A stretch of 64,000 bases of DNA, from assembly GCF_024168645.1 (NCBI RefSeq), contig NZ_JALJWF010000001.1:6327501-6391500 (forward strand), read 5' to 3'. Shown one piece after another: positions 18,850-29,406 of this stretch; position 1 is the stretch's first letter, and every line of letters starts with the position of its first letter. The notes beneath the pieces are model-generated. The model was not told where the DNA came from. It saw nothing but the letters and a program-made list of their open reading frames with translations, and did not search any database. The DNA comes from Pseudomonas sp. GGS8. Its GTDB lineage: Bacteria; Pseudomonadota; Gammaproteobacteria; Pseudomonadales; Pseudomonadaceae. A program made the position numbers and the translations under genes.

Positions 18850-19431
18850 ATGTCGACATTAGATGAAGAAGATCGCCGCGAATATTACCGTATCGAGGAC
18901 ACGATCGCACTGGAAATTCGGCCCCTGTCTGCTCCCGAAGCAGCAGGCCAGGAAGTGTTGCAGGATGCTTCCCCGCTATTCAACCTGCTCAGCGAACTGC
19001 ACCTGAGCGAATTCGAGTCACAACACCTGCTGCGCCAGATCAACGAACGCGACCGGGCCATCGCCGCGTTCCTCAAATCACAGAACAAACGCATCGACCT
19101 GCTGAGCCAGGTGGTCGCCCTGACCGTGCTCGGTCAAATCGGCGAGCCGCAGCCGGTGATCATCTCCGAAGGCGGCATCGACTTTCAGCATCCGACGCCC
19201 ATTGCCGTCGGCGCGCACCTATCGGCCAAGCTGGTGCTGATGCCGCAAGCCCTCGGCCTGTTGCTGCGGGCCCGCGTCACCCATTGCGACCGCAAGGGCG
19301 ACGGCTACGACGTCGGCACCGAGTTCGAATACCTGTCCGATGCCCAGCGACAACTGCTGGCCCGCTACATCTTGCAGCGACAGGCACAAGAACGCCGCCT
19401 GGCGCGCGAACAAAACGAAACCGGCCATTAA
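18850..19431 (+). CDS. PilZ-domain protein (193 residues)
   Basis: The N-terminal REYYRIEDTIALEIRPL carries the Arg-type PilZ signature; a helical middle (about 50-95, FNLLSELHLSEFES, RDRAIAAFLKSQNKR) follows, and a C-terminal PilZ barrel has IISEGGIDFQ in place of the D/NxSxxG motif (the Asp is replaced). c-di-GMP binding is therefore possible but may be weakened. It is divergent from lolC and precedes the glycerophosphodiesterase gene by 13 bases, so the two are likely co-transcribed; the same order occurs in P. aeruginosa (PA2989-PA2990 from memory). Confidence 0.8.
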   Translation: MSTLDEEDRREYYRIEDTIALEIRPLSAPEAAGQEVLQDASPLFNLLSELHLSEFESQHLLRQINERDRAIAAFLKSQNKRIDLLSQVVALTVLGQIGEPQPVIISEGGIDFQHPTPIAVGAHLSAKLVLMPQALGLLLRARVTHCDRKGDGYDVGTEFEYLSDAQRQLLARYILQRQAQERRLAREQNETGH

Positions 19432-19444
19432 TTAAGGAAGCACC

Positions 19445-20167
19445 GTGACTCTCATCTACGGCCATCGCGGCGCCAAAGGCGAAGCACCGGAAAACACCCT
19501 GACCAGCTTTCAGCAATGCCTCAAGCACGGCGTGCGCCGCTGCGAACTGGACCTGCACCTGTCCAAGGACGGCGAGTTGATGGTCATCCACGACCCGACT
19601 CTCAAACGCACCACCGACCGCCGCGGCAAAGTGGCCGAACACACGGCGGCCGAACTGGTGACTTACGATGCACGCAAGGGTGGCCCAGACTGGATCAAAC
19701 CCTGCCCGATTCCAACGCTGGAAGAATTGTTCGATAAATGCGATTTCGAGCACTGGCAGCTGGAAGTCAAAAGTGCTTCACGCACCCGTGCCGCGACCAC
19801 CGTGCTGGCGATTCGCGAAATGGCCCAGCGTTTCGGTATGCGGGACAAGATCACGATTACGTCGAGTTCACGCGAAGTGTTGAAAGCCGCGCTGGACCTG
19901 GTGCCGGACGTGTCTCGCGGACTGGTGGCCGAGTACGCCTGGCTCGACCCGCTGAAGGTCGCGCAAAATTATGGCTGTGAGATGCTGGCGCTGAACTGGA
20001 CCCTGTGTACGCCGGAACGCCTGCAGAAGGCGCAGCGTCAGGGGCTGCATGTGTCGGTGTGGACAGTCAACGAGCCTGCGCTGATGCGCAGGCTCGCCGA
20101 CTTCGGCGTTGACAGCCTGATTACAGACTTTCCCGGTTTGGCCACCGCCACGCTCGAGAATTGCTGA
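19445..20167 (+). CDS. Glycerophosphodiester phosphodiesterase
   Basis: This cytoplasmic enzyme hydrolyses glycerophosphodiesters to glycerol-3-phosphate plus alcohol (UgpQ-like, 240 residues). Motifs: YGHRGAKGEAPENTLTSF (catalytic HR...PENT), ELDLHLSKDGELMVIHDPTLKRTT, PTLEELF, LEVKS and VWTVN near the C-terminus, then SLITDFP. It starts with GTG, preceded by AAGGAAGCACC. No signal peptide, so it is the cytoplasmic rather than the GlpQ periplasmic type. Confidence 0.9.
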   Translation: MTLIYGHRGAKGEAPENTLTSFQQCLKHGVRRCELDLHLSKDGELMVIHDPTLKRTTDRRGKVAEHTAAELVTYDARKGGPDWIKPCPIPTLEELFDKCDFEHWQLEVKSASRTRAATTVLAIREMAQRFGMRDKITITSSSREVLKAALDLVPDVSRGLVAEYAWLDPLKVAQNYGCEMLALNWTLCTPERLQKAQRQGLHVSVWTVNEPALMRRLADFGVDSLITDFPGLATATLENC

Positions 20168-20174
20168 AATCGGT

Positions 20175-20204
20175 CTCCCCGGCCGGCTCAGGCCACCGGC
20201 CGGA
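20175..20204. terminator. GC-rich hairpin between convergent genes
   Basis: CTCCCCGGCCGG and CCGGCCGGAG pair around a 9-base loop between the glycerophosphodiesterase gene and sthA. No U-tract follows on the plus strand. Confidence 0.45.
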
Positions 20205-20209
20205 GCCAC

Positions 20210-21604
20210 TCAAAAAAGCCGGTTGAGGCCATCGTACGCCGCTACCCGATAGGCTTCAGCCATGGTCGGGTAGTTGAACGTCGTGTTGACGAAGTACTTC
20301 AGGGTGTTCTGCTCGCCCGGTTGGTTCATGATCGCCTGACCGATGTGCACGATCTCCGAGGCCTGATAACCGAAGCAGTGAACGCCCAGCACTTCCAGCG
20401 TATCGCGGTGGAACAGGATCTTCAGCATGCCTTGCGGTTCACCGGCGATCTGCGCACGCGCCATGCCCTTGAAGAAGGCCTTGCCCACTTCATACGGCAC
20501 CTTGGCCTGAGTCAGCTCCTGCTCGTTCTTGCCGATCGAGCTGATCTCCGGAATGGTGTAGATGCCGGTCGGCACGTCATTGACGAAACGCCAGCTGCCG
20601 TTGTCGACGATGCTGCCAGCGGCCGAACGGCCCTGGTCATGGGCGGCACTGGCCAGGCTCGGCCAGCCGATCACGTCACCGGCGCCATAAATGTTCGGCA
20701 CGCAAGTGCGGTAGTTCTCATCGACTTCGATCTGGCCACGGCTGTTGACCTTCACGCCGATGTTTTCCAGACCGAGTGCGTCGGTGTTGCCGGTACGGCC
20801 GTTGCACCAGAGCAAGGCGTCAGCCTTGATCTTCTTGCCGGACTTGAGGTGCAGGATCACGCCGTTGTCCACGCCTTCGACGCGGTCATAGTCTTCGTTG
20901 TGGCGAACCGTGATGTTGTTGTTGCTGAAGTGGTAGCTCAGGGCCTGGGAAATTTCCGAGTCGAGGAAGCTCAGCAACTGACCACGGTTGTCCACCAGTT
21001 CAACCAACACACCCAGACCACTGAAGATCGAGGCGTATTCGCAGCCGATTACGCCGGCGCCGTAAACGATGAGTTTACGCGGGGTGTGACCGAGGCTGAG
21101 GATGGTGTCGCTATCGTAGATACGCGGGTGATGGAAATCGATGTCCGCCGGGCGATACGGACGCGAACCGGTGGCGATGATGATGTGCTTGGCCACCAGT
21201 TTTTCGACCACACCGTTGGCGCAGACCACTTCGATGGTTTGCTCGTCGGCGAAGCTGCCGGTGCCGAAGAACACGTCGACGCGGTTACGGGCGTAGTAGC
21301 CGGTGCGCGAGGCGACTTGTTTGGAGATGACTTTTTCAGCGCTTTTCAATACATCCGGGAACGAGAACCAGCGCGGCTCACCAATGGCCCGGAACATCGG
21401 GTTGGTGTTGAACTGCATGATCTGCCGGACCGAGTGACGCAAGGCCTTGGACGGGATGGTGCCCAGGTGGGTGCAGTTGCCGCCGACCTGGCGACGGCTA
21501 TCGACCATCGCCACCTTGCGTCCTGCCTTGGCGGCGTTCATTGCCGCGCCTTCTCCCGCCGGGCCGGAACCCAACACCACCACATCGTAGTTGTAGACAG
21601 CCAT
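20210..21604 (-). CDS. sthA: Soluble pyridine nucleotide transhydrogenase
   Basis: SthA is a cytoplasmic FAD enzyme that passes reducing equivalents between NADPH and NAD+. The 464-residue sequence has the FAD-binding [21 protein letters not shown], then [17 protein letters not shown], where the second redox Cys of the dihydrolipoamide-dehydrogenase family (CxxxxC) is Thr, as expected for Sth[14 protein letters not shown] binds the second nucleotide, and [15 protein letters not shown] is the C-terminal FAD motif. GAGGAG precedes the start. Confidence 0.95.
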   Translation of the reverse strand: MAVYNYDVVVLGSGPAGEGAAMNAAKAGRKVAMVDSRRQVGGNCTHLGTIPSKALRHSVRQIMQFNTNPMFRAIGEPRWFSFPDVLKSAEKVISKQVASRTGYYARNRVDVFFGTGSFADEQTIEVVCANGVVEKLVAKHIIIATGSRPYRPADIDFHHPRIYDSDTILSLGHTPRKLIVYGAGVIGCEYASIFSGLGVLVELVDNRGQLLSFLDSEISQALSYHFSNNNITVRHNEDYDRVEGVDNGVILHLKSGKKIKADALLWCNGRTGNTDALGLENIGVKVNSRGQIEVDENYRTCVPNIYGAGDVIGWPSLASAAHDQGRSAAGSIVDNGSWRFVNDVPTGIYTIPEISSIGKNEQELTQAKVPYEVGKAFFKGMARAQIAGEPQGMLKILFHRDTLEVLGVHCFGYQASEIVHIGQAIMNQPGEQNTLKYFVNTTFNYPTMAEAYRVAAYDGLNRLF

Positions 21605-21811
21605 GCGTACTCCTCAGAACAGGCCGCGGCGCCCTCGGCACCTGCGGCTAAATCACGCCGGTCTGCGGCGTGAAGGAACAATTTGGGGCCAGTGCAGAAC
21701 CCGGACACAGTCTATAGAAGCGTCAACGCCGCGCACATTAACCCTTGGTCGCGTCGTAGGCTAGTTTTGCCTGCGCTACAAAGCCATCGAAAAATGCTTT
21801 TGATCCCGCAA

Positions 21812-22828
21812 TCACTCGGTTTTCTTACCCGCCAGGCGCTCAAAAGCCTGATTGGTGCGTGTGACAAAACCTGTATCGGCACGAATCACAAAGAATGCAG
21901 CAATGTCATGCGTTTGGGCATAGTCCCAACCCCGTTCAGGGCCAAGAATCAGCAACAGCGTCGATAAGCCATCGGCCATCAATGCTGAAGGATGAATCAC
22001 CGTGACTGACGCCAGGGTGTGTAGGACCGGTGTTCCGGTGCGGGCATCGAAGGTGTGGGAATAGCGCCGACCACCCTGCTCGAAATAATTACGGTAGTCG
22101 CCGGAGGTGGACACGCCGTAGCCGTCGACGGCGATGACGCGCTCGGCCACTTGCTGGTCATCACGAGGTTCTTCCAGCGCAATGCGCCATGGAGAACCGT
22201 CGAGTTTTTTGCCGACGGCCTTGAGTTCGCCGGTGGCTTCAGCGAGGTAGTCGTGGATGCCCAGCGCTTGGAGTCTTGCGGCAATCGTGTCGACCGCGTA
22301 ACCGGCGGCGATGCTGTTGAAGTCGACCTCGACCGCGGCATCCTTGCATAGCCGGTCGCCGTCGATGCGCAAGTGGCCATGGCCGACCCGCTGCTGCACC
22401 TCGGCCAGCGCTTCGGCACTCGGGACTTTTTCTTCACGCGCCTGCGGACCAAATCCCCAGAGGTTGAGCAGCGGCTCCACCGTCAAATCGTAGGAGCCTT
22501 CGCTTTGCGAAGACAATTGCTCGCCGACGCGGACCAATTCGAGTACCGGGCCAGGCATGACCTGACAGCGACCGGCCGGCAGTGCGTTGAAGCGTTCGGT
22601 GTCCGAGTCGCTGCGATAAGTCGAAAATTGTCGATCCACTTCGGCGAGGATATTTTCCACTTCGGCCTGCACCGCTTTCGGCCCGGGCGTGGAGGCATGC
22701 CTTACGTATTGAATGGAATAACGACTGCCCATGGTCGGGCCGTCGAAGCGTTCCAGGCTATCACCGTTGCCGCAACCGGACAAAACGCCGGCCACAACCA
22801 CAAGTCCACTCCACCGTCCAGTTAACAA
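21812..22828 (-). CDS. apbE: FAD:protein FMN transferase (ApbE)
   Basis: ApbE attaches FMN to Thr residues of redox proteins such as NqrB/C and RnfG. With a TTG start at 22828 (GGGGAG 8 bases upstream) the 338-residue protein begins with a lipoprotein signal ending VLSGC, so it is anchored on the periplasmic side of the inner membrane. Domain motifs: [55 protein letters not shown] and a [10 protein letters not shown] segment. A longer ATG-initiated reading (22861) would spoil the lipobox spacing. In P. aeruginosa a homologue precedes nqr; no nqr genes follow here. Confidence 0.88.
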   Translation of the reverse strand: MLTGRWSGLVVVAGVLSGCGNGDSLERFDGPTMGSRYSIQYVRHASTPGPKAVQAEVENILAEVDRQFSTYRSDSDTERFNALPAGRCQVMPGPVLELVRVGEQLSSQSEGSYDLTVEPLLNLWGFGPQAREEKVPSAEALAEVQQRVGHGHLRIDGDRLCKDAAVEVDFNSIAAGYAVDTIAARLQALGIHDYLAEATGELKAVGKKLDGSPWRIALEEPRDDQQVAERVIAVDGYGVSTSGDYRNYFEQGGRRYSHTFDARTGTPVLHTLASVTVIHPSALMADGLSTLLLILGPERGWDYAQTHDIAAFFVIRADTGFVTRTNQAFERLAGKKTE

Positions 22829-22951
22829 ATCTTCATCTCCCCTCAAAACCGCGCCCGCCATTATGGGCTTCAGAGCGCATGGGAGCGAGGTCGGCTCATG
22901 CCCACAGGCGCAGCGCTCTCAAATAAGACTTACCAGAGTGAGTATCTACAA

Positions 22952-24253
22952 ATGTCTTCCAGCACGAGCAAAGGCAAAGCGATCTTTCGCGTTGTCAGCG
23001 GTAATTTTCTCGAAATGTTCGACTTCATGGTCTACGGCTTCTACGCCACGGCCATTGCCAAAACCTTCTTTCCCGCCGATAGCGCGTTTGCTTCCTTGAT
23101 GCTGTCTCTGGCCACTTTCGGGGCCGGTTTCCTGATGCGTCCGCTGGGGGCGATTTTCCTCGGCGCCTACATCGACCGCCACGGCCGCCGCAAAGGCCTG
23201 ATCATCACACTGGCGATGATGGCCGCCGGCACAGTGCTGATTGCCGGTGTGCCGGGTTACGCGACGTTGGGCGTCGCGGCGCCGCTGATCGTATTGTTTG
23301 GCCGCCTGTTGCAAGGCTTCTCGGCGGGCGTGGAACTGGGCGGCGTGTCGGTGTACCTCGCCGAGATTTCCACACCAGGCCGCAAAGGCTTCTTCGTCAG
23401 TTGGCAGTCCGCCAGCCAGCAAGCCGCGGTGGTATTCGCCGGCCTGCTCGGCGTGGGTTTGAACCACTGGCTGAGCCCCGACCAAATGGGTGAGTGGGGC
23501 TGGCGCGTGCCGTTCCTGATCGGCTGCATGATCGTGCCGGCGATCTTCGTGATCCGCCGTTCGCTGGAAGAAACCCCGGAATTCCAGGCGCGCAAACACC
23601 GCCCTACCCTACGGGACATTGTCCGCTCGATCGGTCAGAACTTCGGCATCGTCCTCGCCAGCATGGCGCTGGTGGTGATGACCACAGTCTCGTTCTACCT
23701 GATCACCGCCTACACCCCGACCTTCGGCAAAGCCGAGTTGCACCTGTCGGATCTGGATGCGTTGCTGGTGACGGTGTGCATCGGCCTGTCGAACTTCTTC
23801 TGGCTGCCGGTGATGGGCGCGCTTTCCGACAAGATCGGACGTAAACCCCTGCTGCTGGGCGCGACGATTCTGGCAATCCTCACGGCTTATCCGGCGCTGT
23901 CGTGGCTGGTCGCGAGCCCCAGCTTCAGCCATTTGCTGATCGTCGAATTGTGGCTGTCGTTCCTGTATGGCTCGTATAACGGCGCCATGGTGGTGGCCCT
24001 GACTGAGATCATGCCGGTGGAAGTGCGTACGACCGGTTTCTCCCTGGCCTACAGCCTGGCGACCGCAACGTTTGGTGGTTTCACACCGGCGGCCTGTACG
24101 TACCTGATCCATGTGCTGGACAACAAGGCTGCGCCGGGGATCTGGCTCAGTGGTGCGGCGGTGCTGGGGTTGATCGCGACGCTGGTGTTGTTCCGTGGCA
24201 ATCGGCATGCGTTGCGCACGGCGCAAGCGCAAATCGTCGGCGGCGCTCGCTAA
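22952..24253 (+). CDS. MFS citrate/tricarballylate-type proton symporter
   Basis: The 433-residue, 12-helix inner-membrane transporter belongs to the metabolite:H+ symporter group. Motifs: [15 protein letters not shown] in helix 1, [11 protein letters not shown] between helices 2 and 3, [19 protein letters not shown] in helix 4/5 and [13 protein letters not shown] in the middle loop. The closest families are TcuC/CitA citrate and tricarballylate transporters. The start [13 protein letters not shown] follows GAGTGAG weakly. Its stop overlaps that of the convergent LysR gene by three bases. Confidence 0.85.
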   Translation: MSSSTSKGKAIFRVVSGNFLEMFDFMVYGFYATAIAKTFFPADSAFASLMLSLATFGAGFLMRPLGAIFLGAYIDRHGRRKGLIITLAMMAAGTVLIAGVPGYATLGVAAPLIVLFGRLLQGFSAGVELGGVSVYLAEISTPGRKGFFVSWQSASQQAAVVFAGLLGVGLNHWLSPDQMGEWGWRVPFLIGCMIVPAIFVIRRSLEETPEFQARKHRPTLRDIVRSIGQNFGIVLASMALVVMTTVSFYLITAYTPTFGKAELHLSDLDALLVTVCIGLSNFFWLPVMGALSDKIGRKPLLLGATILAILTAYPALSWLVASPSFSHLLIVELWLSFLYGSYNGAMVVALTEIMPVEVRTTGFSLAYSLATATFGGFTPAACTYLIHVLDNKAAPGIWLSGAAVLGLIATLVLFRGNRHALRTAQAQIVGGAR

Positions 24254-25176
24254 AAGGCATGCAGCCAAGGCGGCCCCTCTGCGAATCTGGTCTCAAGCCA
24301 TGTCTTGAATGCCATGAGCGTCGCCGGTGTGAAGGCGGCGGACGCTCGCACCAGATAAATCCCGCCCTGGGCATCCAGATCCCACGCCGGCAGAACGCGC
24401 ACCAACTGGCCGTTGGCGATCTCCCGGCTCATCAGCCACTCGCCGGCGCCCAGAATGCCGACGCCGGCCTTGGCCGCGGCGAGCAACGCTTCGCCGTCGT
24501 TCGAGATCAAGGTTCCCCGGCTGATGACCTTCTCCTGCCGATCGCCCTTCGACAAGCGCCATTCAGGGAACGCCGCCAGGCCGGTGAAGCCCAGGCAGTT
24601 GTGATCGCTCAATTCTTTCGGGGTGGTCGGCAAGCCGCGCTGTTCTATATAAGCCGGTGAGGCGCAGAGGATGCGGCGATGATCGCTGAGCTTCTTCGCC
24701 ACCAGCCGGTTGTCGTTCAATTCGCCGATACGAATTGCCGCGTCGAACCCTTCGGCAATGATGTCGACGACACGATCGCTGTAGTCCACCTCGACGGAAA
24801 CCAGCGGATGAGCGGCCAGAAATTCCGGCAACATCGGCGCCAGCCACAGGCGCCCCATCGCCGCCGGAAAAGCCAGGCGCAAAACGCCGCGCACCTGCGC
24901 AGCGCCCAGTGATGCTTCCTGTTCGGCCTCGATAATCAACCCGGTGGCAGAGCGCAGACGCTCGACGAGGCGGTTGCCGGCATCGGTCAGCCGCACCTGT
25001 CGTGTCGTGCGCTCCATCAGCCGTACGCCCAAACGCTTTTCCATGGCCGCCAGCCGCTTTGAAATCACCGTCGGATGACGTTGCAGCAGACGTCCGGCGC
25101 CCACGAATGAATGCGCCGAAGCAACCGCAAGCAGCGCGGCAATTTCATCGATGTGGCGGCTGTCCAGTGGGTTCAC
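24250..25176 (-). CDS. LysR-family transcriptional regulator
   Basis: This 308-residue regulator has the N-terminal winged helix ([37 protein letters not shown]) and a periplasmic-binding-like effector domain ([20 protein letters not shown]). It starts at GTG (25176), preceded by AAGAAGAG, reading [10 protein letters not shown]. It lies 28 bases downstream of the quinone-oxidoreductase gene in the same direction and probably regulates that operon. It is of the CrgA/AaeR-like subgroup by the C-terminal motif. Confidence 0.88.
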   Translation of the reverse strand: MNPLDSRHIDEIAALLAVASAHSFVGAGRLLQRHPTVISKRLAAMEKRLGVRLMERTTRQVRLTDAGNRLVERLRSATGLIIEAEQEASLGAAQVRGVLRLAFPAAMGRLWLAPMLPEFLAAHPLVSVEVDYSDRVVDIIAEGFDAAIRIGELNDNRLVAKKLSDHRRILCASPAYIEQRGLPTTPKELSDHNCLGFTGLAAFPEWRLSKGDRQEKVISRGTLISNDGEALLAAAKAGVGILGAGEWLMSREIANGQLVRVLPAWDLDAQGGIYLVRASAAFTPATLMAFKTWLETRFAEGPPWLHAF

Positions 25177-25204
25177 GAAACACTCTTCTTTCAGGTTCAG
25201 GCGA

Positions 25205-26179
25205 TCAAGGTTTGAGGACAATCGCTCCGCGAGATTGGCCGCCTTGCAGATCGGCATGGGCGTTGGCCACATCGGCCAATGCATAGCGGCCCCAGATGCC
25301 GGGCTTGATTATGCCCGCCTCGACCGCGGCCAGTACATCTTCGGCCCGTTGCCGGTATTCAGAGATATCCGCGGTGTGCGCGCCCAGTGAAGGACGGGTC
25401 AGGAACAATGAGCCCTTGGCATTGAGCGTGGCCAGTTCGACCGCCGTCGGCGCCCCGGAGGATGCCCCGAAAGACACCATCAGCCCACGCGGTCGCAGGC
25501 AGTCGAGCGACGCTTCGAACGACACGCGCCCGATGGGATCGTAGACCACATCGGCTTTCTTGCCGTCGGTGATCTTCGCGACATCCGCGGCGAGTGTCTG
25601 GGCGCTGAACACCAACACCGCATCGCAGCCCAGCGCCTCGGCCGTCTCGACACTCTCGGCCCGGGACACGATGCCGATGACAAAAGCCCCCAGGTGTTTG
25701 GCCCACCTCGCCATGATTTGCCCGAGGCCGCCCGCTACGCCATACAGAACCATGATGGTGCCGGGGCCAACTGGATAAGTCGTCTTGAGCAGGTACTGCG
25801 CGGTAATGCCCTTGAACAACACAGCGGCGGCTTCTTCAGCCGTCAACGCGTCGGGAATCGGCACCAGTCGCTCGGCCGGGTACAGCCGCGCGCTGGCGTA
25901 AGCACCAACAGGCCCCGTGGCGTACGCCACCCGGTCACCCACCGTGACGTTGCTCACCCCCGCGCCGATGGCGGCAACCCGGCCCGCCCCTTCAAGGCCC
26001 AGCCCCGACGGGAATGACAGCGGAACGGCGCCGTTGCGCTGAGTCACATCGAGGAAGTTGACGCCAATCGCCTCTTGCTCCAGCCAGACTTCACCCGGCC
26101 CCGGTTCACGCGCCGTCACTTGCTCAATGTTCATCACCTCAGGTGCACCGGTGTGTGCGACACGAACGACTGAAACCAT
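25205..26179 (-). CDS. Quinone oxidoreductase-like zinc-independent MDR protein
   Basis: The 324-residue medium-chain reductase resembles QorA: a GroES-like N-terminal domain (GEVWLEQEAIGVNFLDVTQRNG, GLGLEGAGRVAAIGAGV) and a Rossmann domain with VLYGVAGGLGQIMARWAKHLGA. The zinc ligands of alcohol dehydrogenases are missing. It would use NADPH to reduce quinones or other alpha,beta-unsaturated carbonyls. AAGGAG precedes the ATG. It forms a probable operon with the LysR gene downstream. Confidence 0.88.
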   Translation of the reverse strand: MVSVVRVAHTGAPEVMNIEQVTAREPGPGEVWLEQEAIGVNFLDVTQRNGAVPLSFPSGLGLEGAGRVAAIGAGVSNVTVGDRVAYATGPVGAYASARLYPAERLVPIPDALTAEEAAAVLFKGITAQYLLKTTYPVGPGTIMVLYGVAGGLGQIMARWAKHLGAFVIGIVSRAESVETAEALGCDAVLVFSAQTLAADVAKITDGKKADVVYDPIGRVSFEASLDCLRPRGLMVSFGASSGAPTAVELATLNAKGSLFLTRPSLGAHTADISEYRQRAEDVLAAVEAGIIKPGIWGRYALADVANAHADLQGGQSRGAIVLKP

Positions 26180-26263
26180 TGCCTGACTCCTTCATTTCAG
26201 CGCAGCCCGTCTGCGCGATGTGCAGGGAGTATCGGCATTCGATTTATAGCGAACAATATAGCC

Positions 26264-27685
26264 TTATTGCAGTTCATTACTGCACACAGTGCAGCAGTCC
26301 GAAGCCCTCGGCAACAGGGCCACAGCAAGGGCCAGGATGATCAGTGCCACGGCGACGGCAAACGTTATCCGCATGCCGCTGGCTACGGCTGCGGGCGACG
26401 CCGTGGTGATGTCTGCCGTCGCCGAGGCAAGCGCAAACACAGCGCCCATCACCGAGGCCCCGGTGATCAGGCCGAGATTGCGCGACAGGCTGAGCATGCC
26501 GGATATCACGCCGCGCTGGTCCGGGCGGATGTCGGTCATGATTGCGGTGTTGTTGGCCGCCTGAAACAGCGCGTAGCTGGCTGTGATCACCGCGATGGGC
26601 GCGAGGTAACCGAGGAGGCCGATCCCCGCAGGCATCATCGATAAAGCAGCCGCGCCGAGCGCCATTGCCGCGAGCCCGAAAAGGGTCATGCGCCGAGTGC
26701 CAAAACGGTCCACCAGGCGACCGGCCGGTACGCCAGTCAATGCAGCCACCAACGGGCCGACCGACAAGGCGAAACCGACAAGTGCCGTGCCGAGGCCAAG
26801 CGCACCCGAGAGATAAAACGGCCCGACCACCAGCGTCGCCATCATCACCGTCGAAACGAGCGCGCTCATGGCCAGGCTGGCGCTCAGTCCCGGTTGACGG
26901 AACAACGCCAATTTGATCAATGGCGACGCAACCGAGGCCTCAACGAAGATGAAAAGCCCTGCGCCGAAAACAGCCGCCAGCAGCAACGCGACATTGAGCG
27001 GACCAAAATCACCGTGCCCGAGCGTCATGGCCAGCGCATACGCCGCGAGCGTCAGTGCCAGCAGCAACGTGCCAGCCTTGTCGAATCCCACCCGCCGCGC
27101 TTTCGCCCGCTGAGCATCCGCCGGCAAATAGCGATACGCGAGCCAGATATTCAGAACACCCAGCGGCACGTTGATCAGAAAAATCGCCTGCCAGCCAACG
27201 CCGGCAATCAACATCCCACCGAGCGACGGCCCCAGCGTGGTGCCGATCGCCGACATCGTCCCGAGCAATCCCATGGCGCTGCCGGTCTTCTCTTTCGGCA
27301 CCGTTTCACCGACAAACGCCACGGTCAGTGCCAACATGATTGCCGCCCCAAGCCCCTGCACCGCCCGGGCGCCGACCAGCCACCCAAGCGACGGCGCAAC
27401 ACCGCAGGCCAGCGATGACAGGGTAAAAATGGCGATGCCCGCCAGCAGCGAACGCCGACGGCCGACCCTGTCGCCGAGCCGTCCGACGCTGACGATCAGC
27501 GTGGTGATCGCCAGCAGATACGCCAGCACAATCCACTGCACGTGTTGGAAAGAAGCATCGAATGCCTCGGCCAATGTCGGCAATCCCGCATTGGCGATGC
27601 TGGTGTCGAGTGAAGGCATCAACATCGACAGCGAAAGGCTGGCAAGCGCCCAACGCACCGAACCTGATTGAGTGATGAGTTTCAC
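26264..27685 (-). CDS. MFS drug efflux transporter (DHA2-like, 14 helices)
   Basis: The 473-residue protein has the DHA2 antiporter signature: ASLSLSMLMPSLDTSIANAGLPTLAEAF in helix 1, QWIVLAYLLA, GRLGDRVGRRRSLL (motif A), GLGAAIMLALTVAFVGE and the motif-C-like GTTLGPSLGGMLIAGVGWQAIFLINVPLG. It is likely a proton-driven exporter of toxic compounds. The GTG start at 27685 is chosen because it matches the family length; upstream Met residues at 27760 and 27754 are alternatives. The divergent LysR gene is its probable regulator. Confidence 0.87.
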   Translation of the reverse strand: MKLITQSGSVRWALASLSLSMLMPSLDTSIANAGLPTLAEAFDASFQHVQWIVLAYLLAITTLIVSVGRLGDRVGRRRSLLAGIAIFTLSSLACGVAPSLGWLVGARAVQGLGAAIMLALTVAFVGETVPKEKTGSAMGLLGTMSAIGTTLGPSLGGMLIAGVGWQAIFLINVPLGVLNIWLAYRYLPADAQRAKARRVGFDKAGTLLLALTLAAYALAMTLGHGDFGPLNVALLLAAVFGAGLFIFVEASVASPLIKLALFRQPGLSASLAMSALVSTVMMATLVVGPFYLSGALGLGTALVGFALSVGPLVAALTGVPAGRLVDRFGTRRMTLFGLAAMALGAAALSMMPAGIGLLGYLAPIAVITASYALFQAANNTAIMTDIRPDQRGVISGMLSLSRNLGLITGASVMGAVFALASATADITTASPAAVASGMRITFAVAVALIILALAVALLPRASDCCTVCSNELQ

Positions 27686-27813
27686 TGTCTGGCCACATCT
27701 GAGAGATAGATCAGCAGCGTATGCCCGCGCATGACAAGGCGGAAGGCGCAGCATTTGCACTTGATAGATGCGTTTGACGCCATGCCAGCCCCGAGCCGTG
27801 CTAACGTTGCGGC

Positions 27814-28707
27814 ATGACCACTCCCGATCTCAATCTGCTGATTACCCTGGACGTGCTGCTCGCCGAAGGCAGCGTCGCCCGTGCCGCCCAACGACTGCGG
27901 CTGAGCCCGTCGGCCATGAGCCGGGCATTGGCACGGTTGCGCGAAACGACGGGCGATCCGCTGCTGGTGCGGGCCGGACGCGGCTTGGTGCCAACGCCCC
28001 GGGCGCTCGAATTGCGCGAACACGTCAGCCGTTTGGTGCAAGACGCCGAAGCGGTTTTGCGCCCCGCCGAACAACTCGACCTCAAGCAGTTGGTGCGCAC
28101 GTTTACGCTGCGCACCAGTGACGGCTTTGTCGAAAACTTCGGCCCGGCGCTGATTGCCCGCGTCAGCCAGGAAGCCCCCGGCGTGCGCTTGCACTTTGTG
28201 CAGAAGCTGAGCAAGGACAGCGCCGCACTTCGCGACGGCTCCGTTGACCTGGAAACCGGTGTGGTCGGCGGCACGACCAGCCCGGAAGTGCGCACTCGTG
28301 CATTGTTCGAGGACCGCTTCATCGGCGTCGTTCGCACGGGGCATCCGCTGAGCCAAGGTGAGGTCAGCGCCTCCCGTTACGCCGCTGGCCGGCACATCCT
28401 GGTTTCACGGCGCGGATTCGATAAGGGGCCGATGGATGAAGCGTTGGAAGCGCTGGGACTGCAGCGGGAAATCATCACCGTCGTCGGCGGTTTCTCGGCC
28501 GCCCTGGCGCTGGCTCGCGCCTCGGACCTGATCGCCACCGTGCCCGCCCGACACACCCGAAACCTGCGCACCGGCCTGCACAGTTTCGATCTGCCGTTCG
28601 AGCTGCCGCCGATCACCATTTCGATGCTCTGGCATCCACGGATGGATGCCGACTCGGCGCATCGCTGGCTGCGTGAATGTGTTCGAGAGGTTTGTGCGCG
28701 GCCCTGA
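27814..28707 (+). CDS. LysR-family transcriptional regulator
   Basis: The 297-residue protein has a typical LysR helix-turn-helix (LNLLITLDVLLAEGSVARAAQRLRLSPSAMSRALARLRE) and effector domain (VDLETGVVGG, RHILVSRRGF). It belongs to the NodD/SyrM-like group by the LNLLxxLDxLL opening. It is transcribed away from the MFS exporter gene across a 128-base intergenic region and is likely its regulator. Confidence 0.88.
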   Translation: MTTPDLNLLITLDVLLAEGSVARAAQRLRLSPSAMSRALARLRETTGDPLLVRAGRGLVPTPRALELREHVSRLVQDAEAVLRPAEQLDLKQLVRTFTLRTSDGFVENFGPALIARVSQEAPGVRLHFVQKLSKDSAALRDGSVDLETGVVGGTTSPEVRTRALFEDRFIGVVRTGHPLSQGEVSASRYAAGRHILVSRRGFDKGPMDEALEALGLQREIITVVGGFSAALALARASDLIATVPARHTRNLRTGLHSFDLPFELPPITISMLWHPRMDADSAHRWLRECVREVCARP

Positions 28708-28714
28708 GGAACCC

Positions 28715-28897
28715 TCAACCCTTCCTTTTCTGAAGCCCCTTCAACCGCACACTCGCGCGTTGCGCCGCCGCCATTTTCTCCGGACGCTTCATGCGTTTCC
28801 ATTTTCTGATGTCGTCCTTGGTGCGACCACAACTGACACACAGTTCACCACTGAGCTGGCAAACGGAAATACACGGATTTTCGATATCTTTGGCCAT
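28715..28897 (-). CDS. DUF1289 family small cysteine-rich protein
   Basis: This 60-residue protein starts MAKDIENPCISVCQLSGELCVSCGRT, giving four closely spaced Cys typical of DUF1289, followed by a basic helical tail (KRMKRPEKMAAAQRASVRLKGL). It may bind a metal or an iron-sulfur centre; function is unknown. GAGG lies 8 bases before the start, and it follows the upstream hypothetical gene by three bases, so the two form an operon. Confidence 0.88.
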   Translation of the reverse strand: MAKDIENPCISVCQLSGELCVSCGRTKDDIRKWKRMKRPEKMAAAQRASVRLKGLQKRKG

Positions 28898-28900
28898 GGC

Positions 28901-29272
28901 TCAACCTCGCGTCGAGCGCTTGGGCGCCAGGCGTTGCTGCCAGTTGCCGCCATTGGCACGCTGACATTGTTCTTCAGAATCAAACTGCACATGGGCTGCG
29001 ACCGGGCTGACGAGAACGTCCGCTTCATTTAATGCTACGGCCGTCAGTTCAACCATGCGCTCACCCTGCCCGCTCGCCAGCGCCTGATTCTTGTTGGCCT
29101 GCGTATCGAAGACCCAGATCACCCGCAGGCTGGATGGAAAGGCGTCGTAATCGACTTCGCGGGTCAACCAGCAGAACCCGACTATTTCCGCTTTGGCTGT
29201 TTCGCACGCCTCGGTCAGAGTGGCGATCAGGCGACGTTCGATGTGTGCCTGATCGCGTTTGCTTAAAGACAT
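28901..29272 (-). CDS. Conserved Pseudomonas protein of unknown function
   Basis: The 123-residue protein begins MSLSKRDQAHIERRLIATLTEACETAKAE and continues with VGFCWLTREVDYDAFPSSLRVIWVFD, and ends with a segment containing FDSEEQCQRANGGNWQQRL. There is no signal peptide or membrane segment. I recall similar Pseudomonas proteins next to DUF1289 genes but do not know a function. AAGGATC precedes the start. First gene of a two-gene operon with DUF1289. Confidence 0.75.
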   Translation of the reverse strand: MSLSKRDQAHIERRLIATLTEACETAKAEIVGFCWLTREVDYDAFPSSLRVIWVFDTQANKNQALASGQGERMVELTAVALNEADVLVSPVAAHVQFDSEEQCQRANGGNWQQRLAPKRSTRG

Positions 29273-29406
29273 CGGGTGGATCCTTGGGTGGCGGTCAACG
29301 GAAAAGGGCCATCATACGTGACCTCACTCGCCTTTCGGCTCGCTCCTTAAACAAGATACGAAACGAATGCGAAGTTGATTTTTCCCTCAGACCTGCCGCC
29401 ATCGTC

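Noticed and set aside
20321..21673. A 450-residue open frame over sthA
   Set aside because: Antisense shadow of sthA; no recognisable domain.
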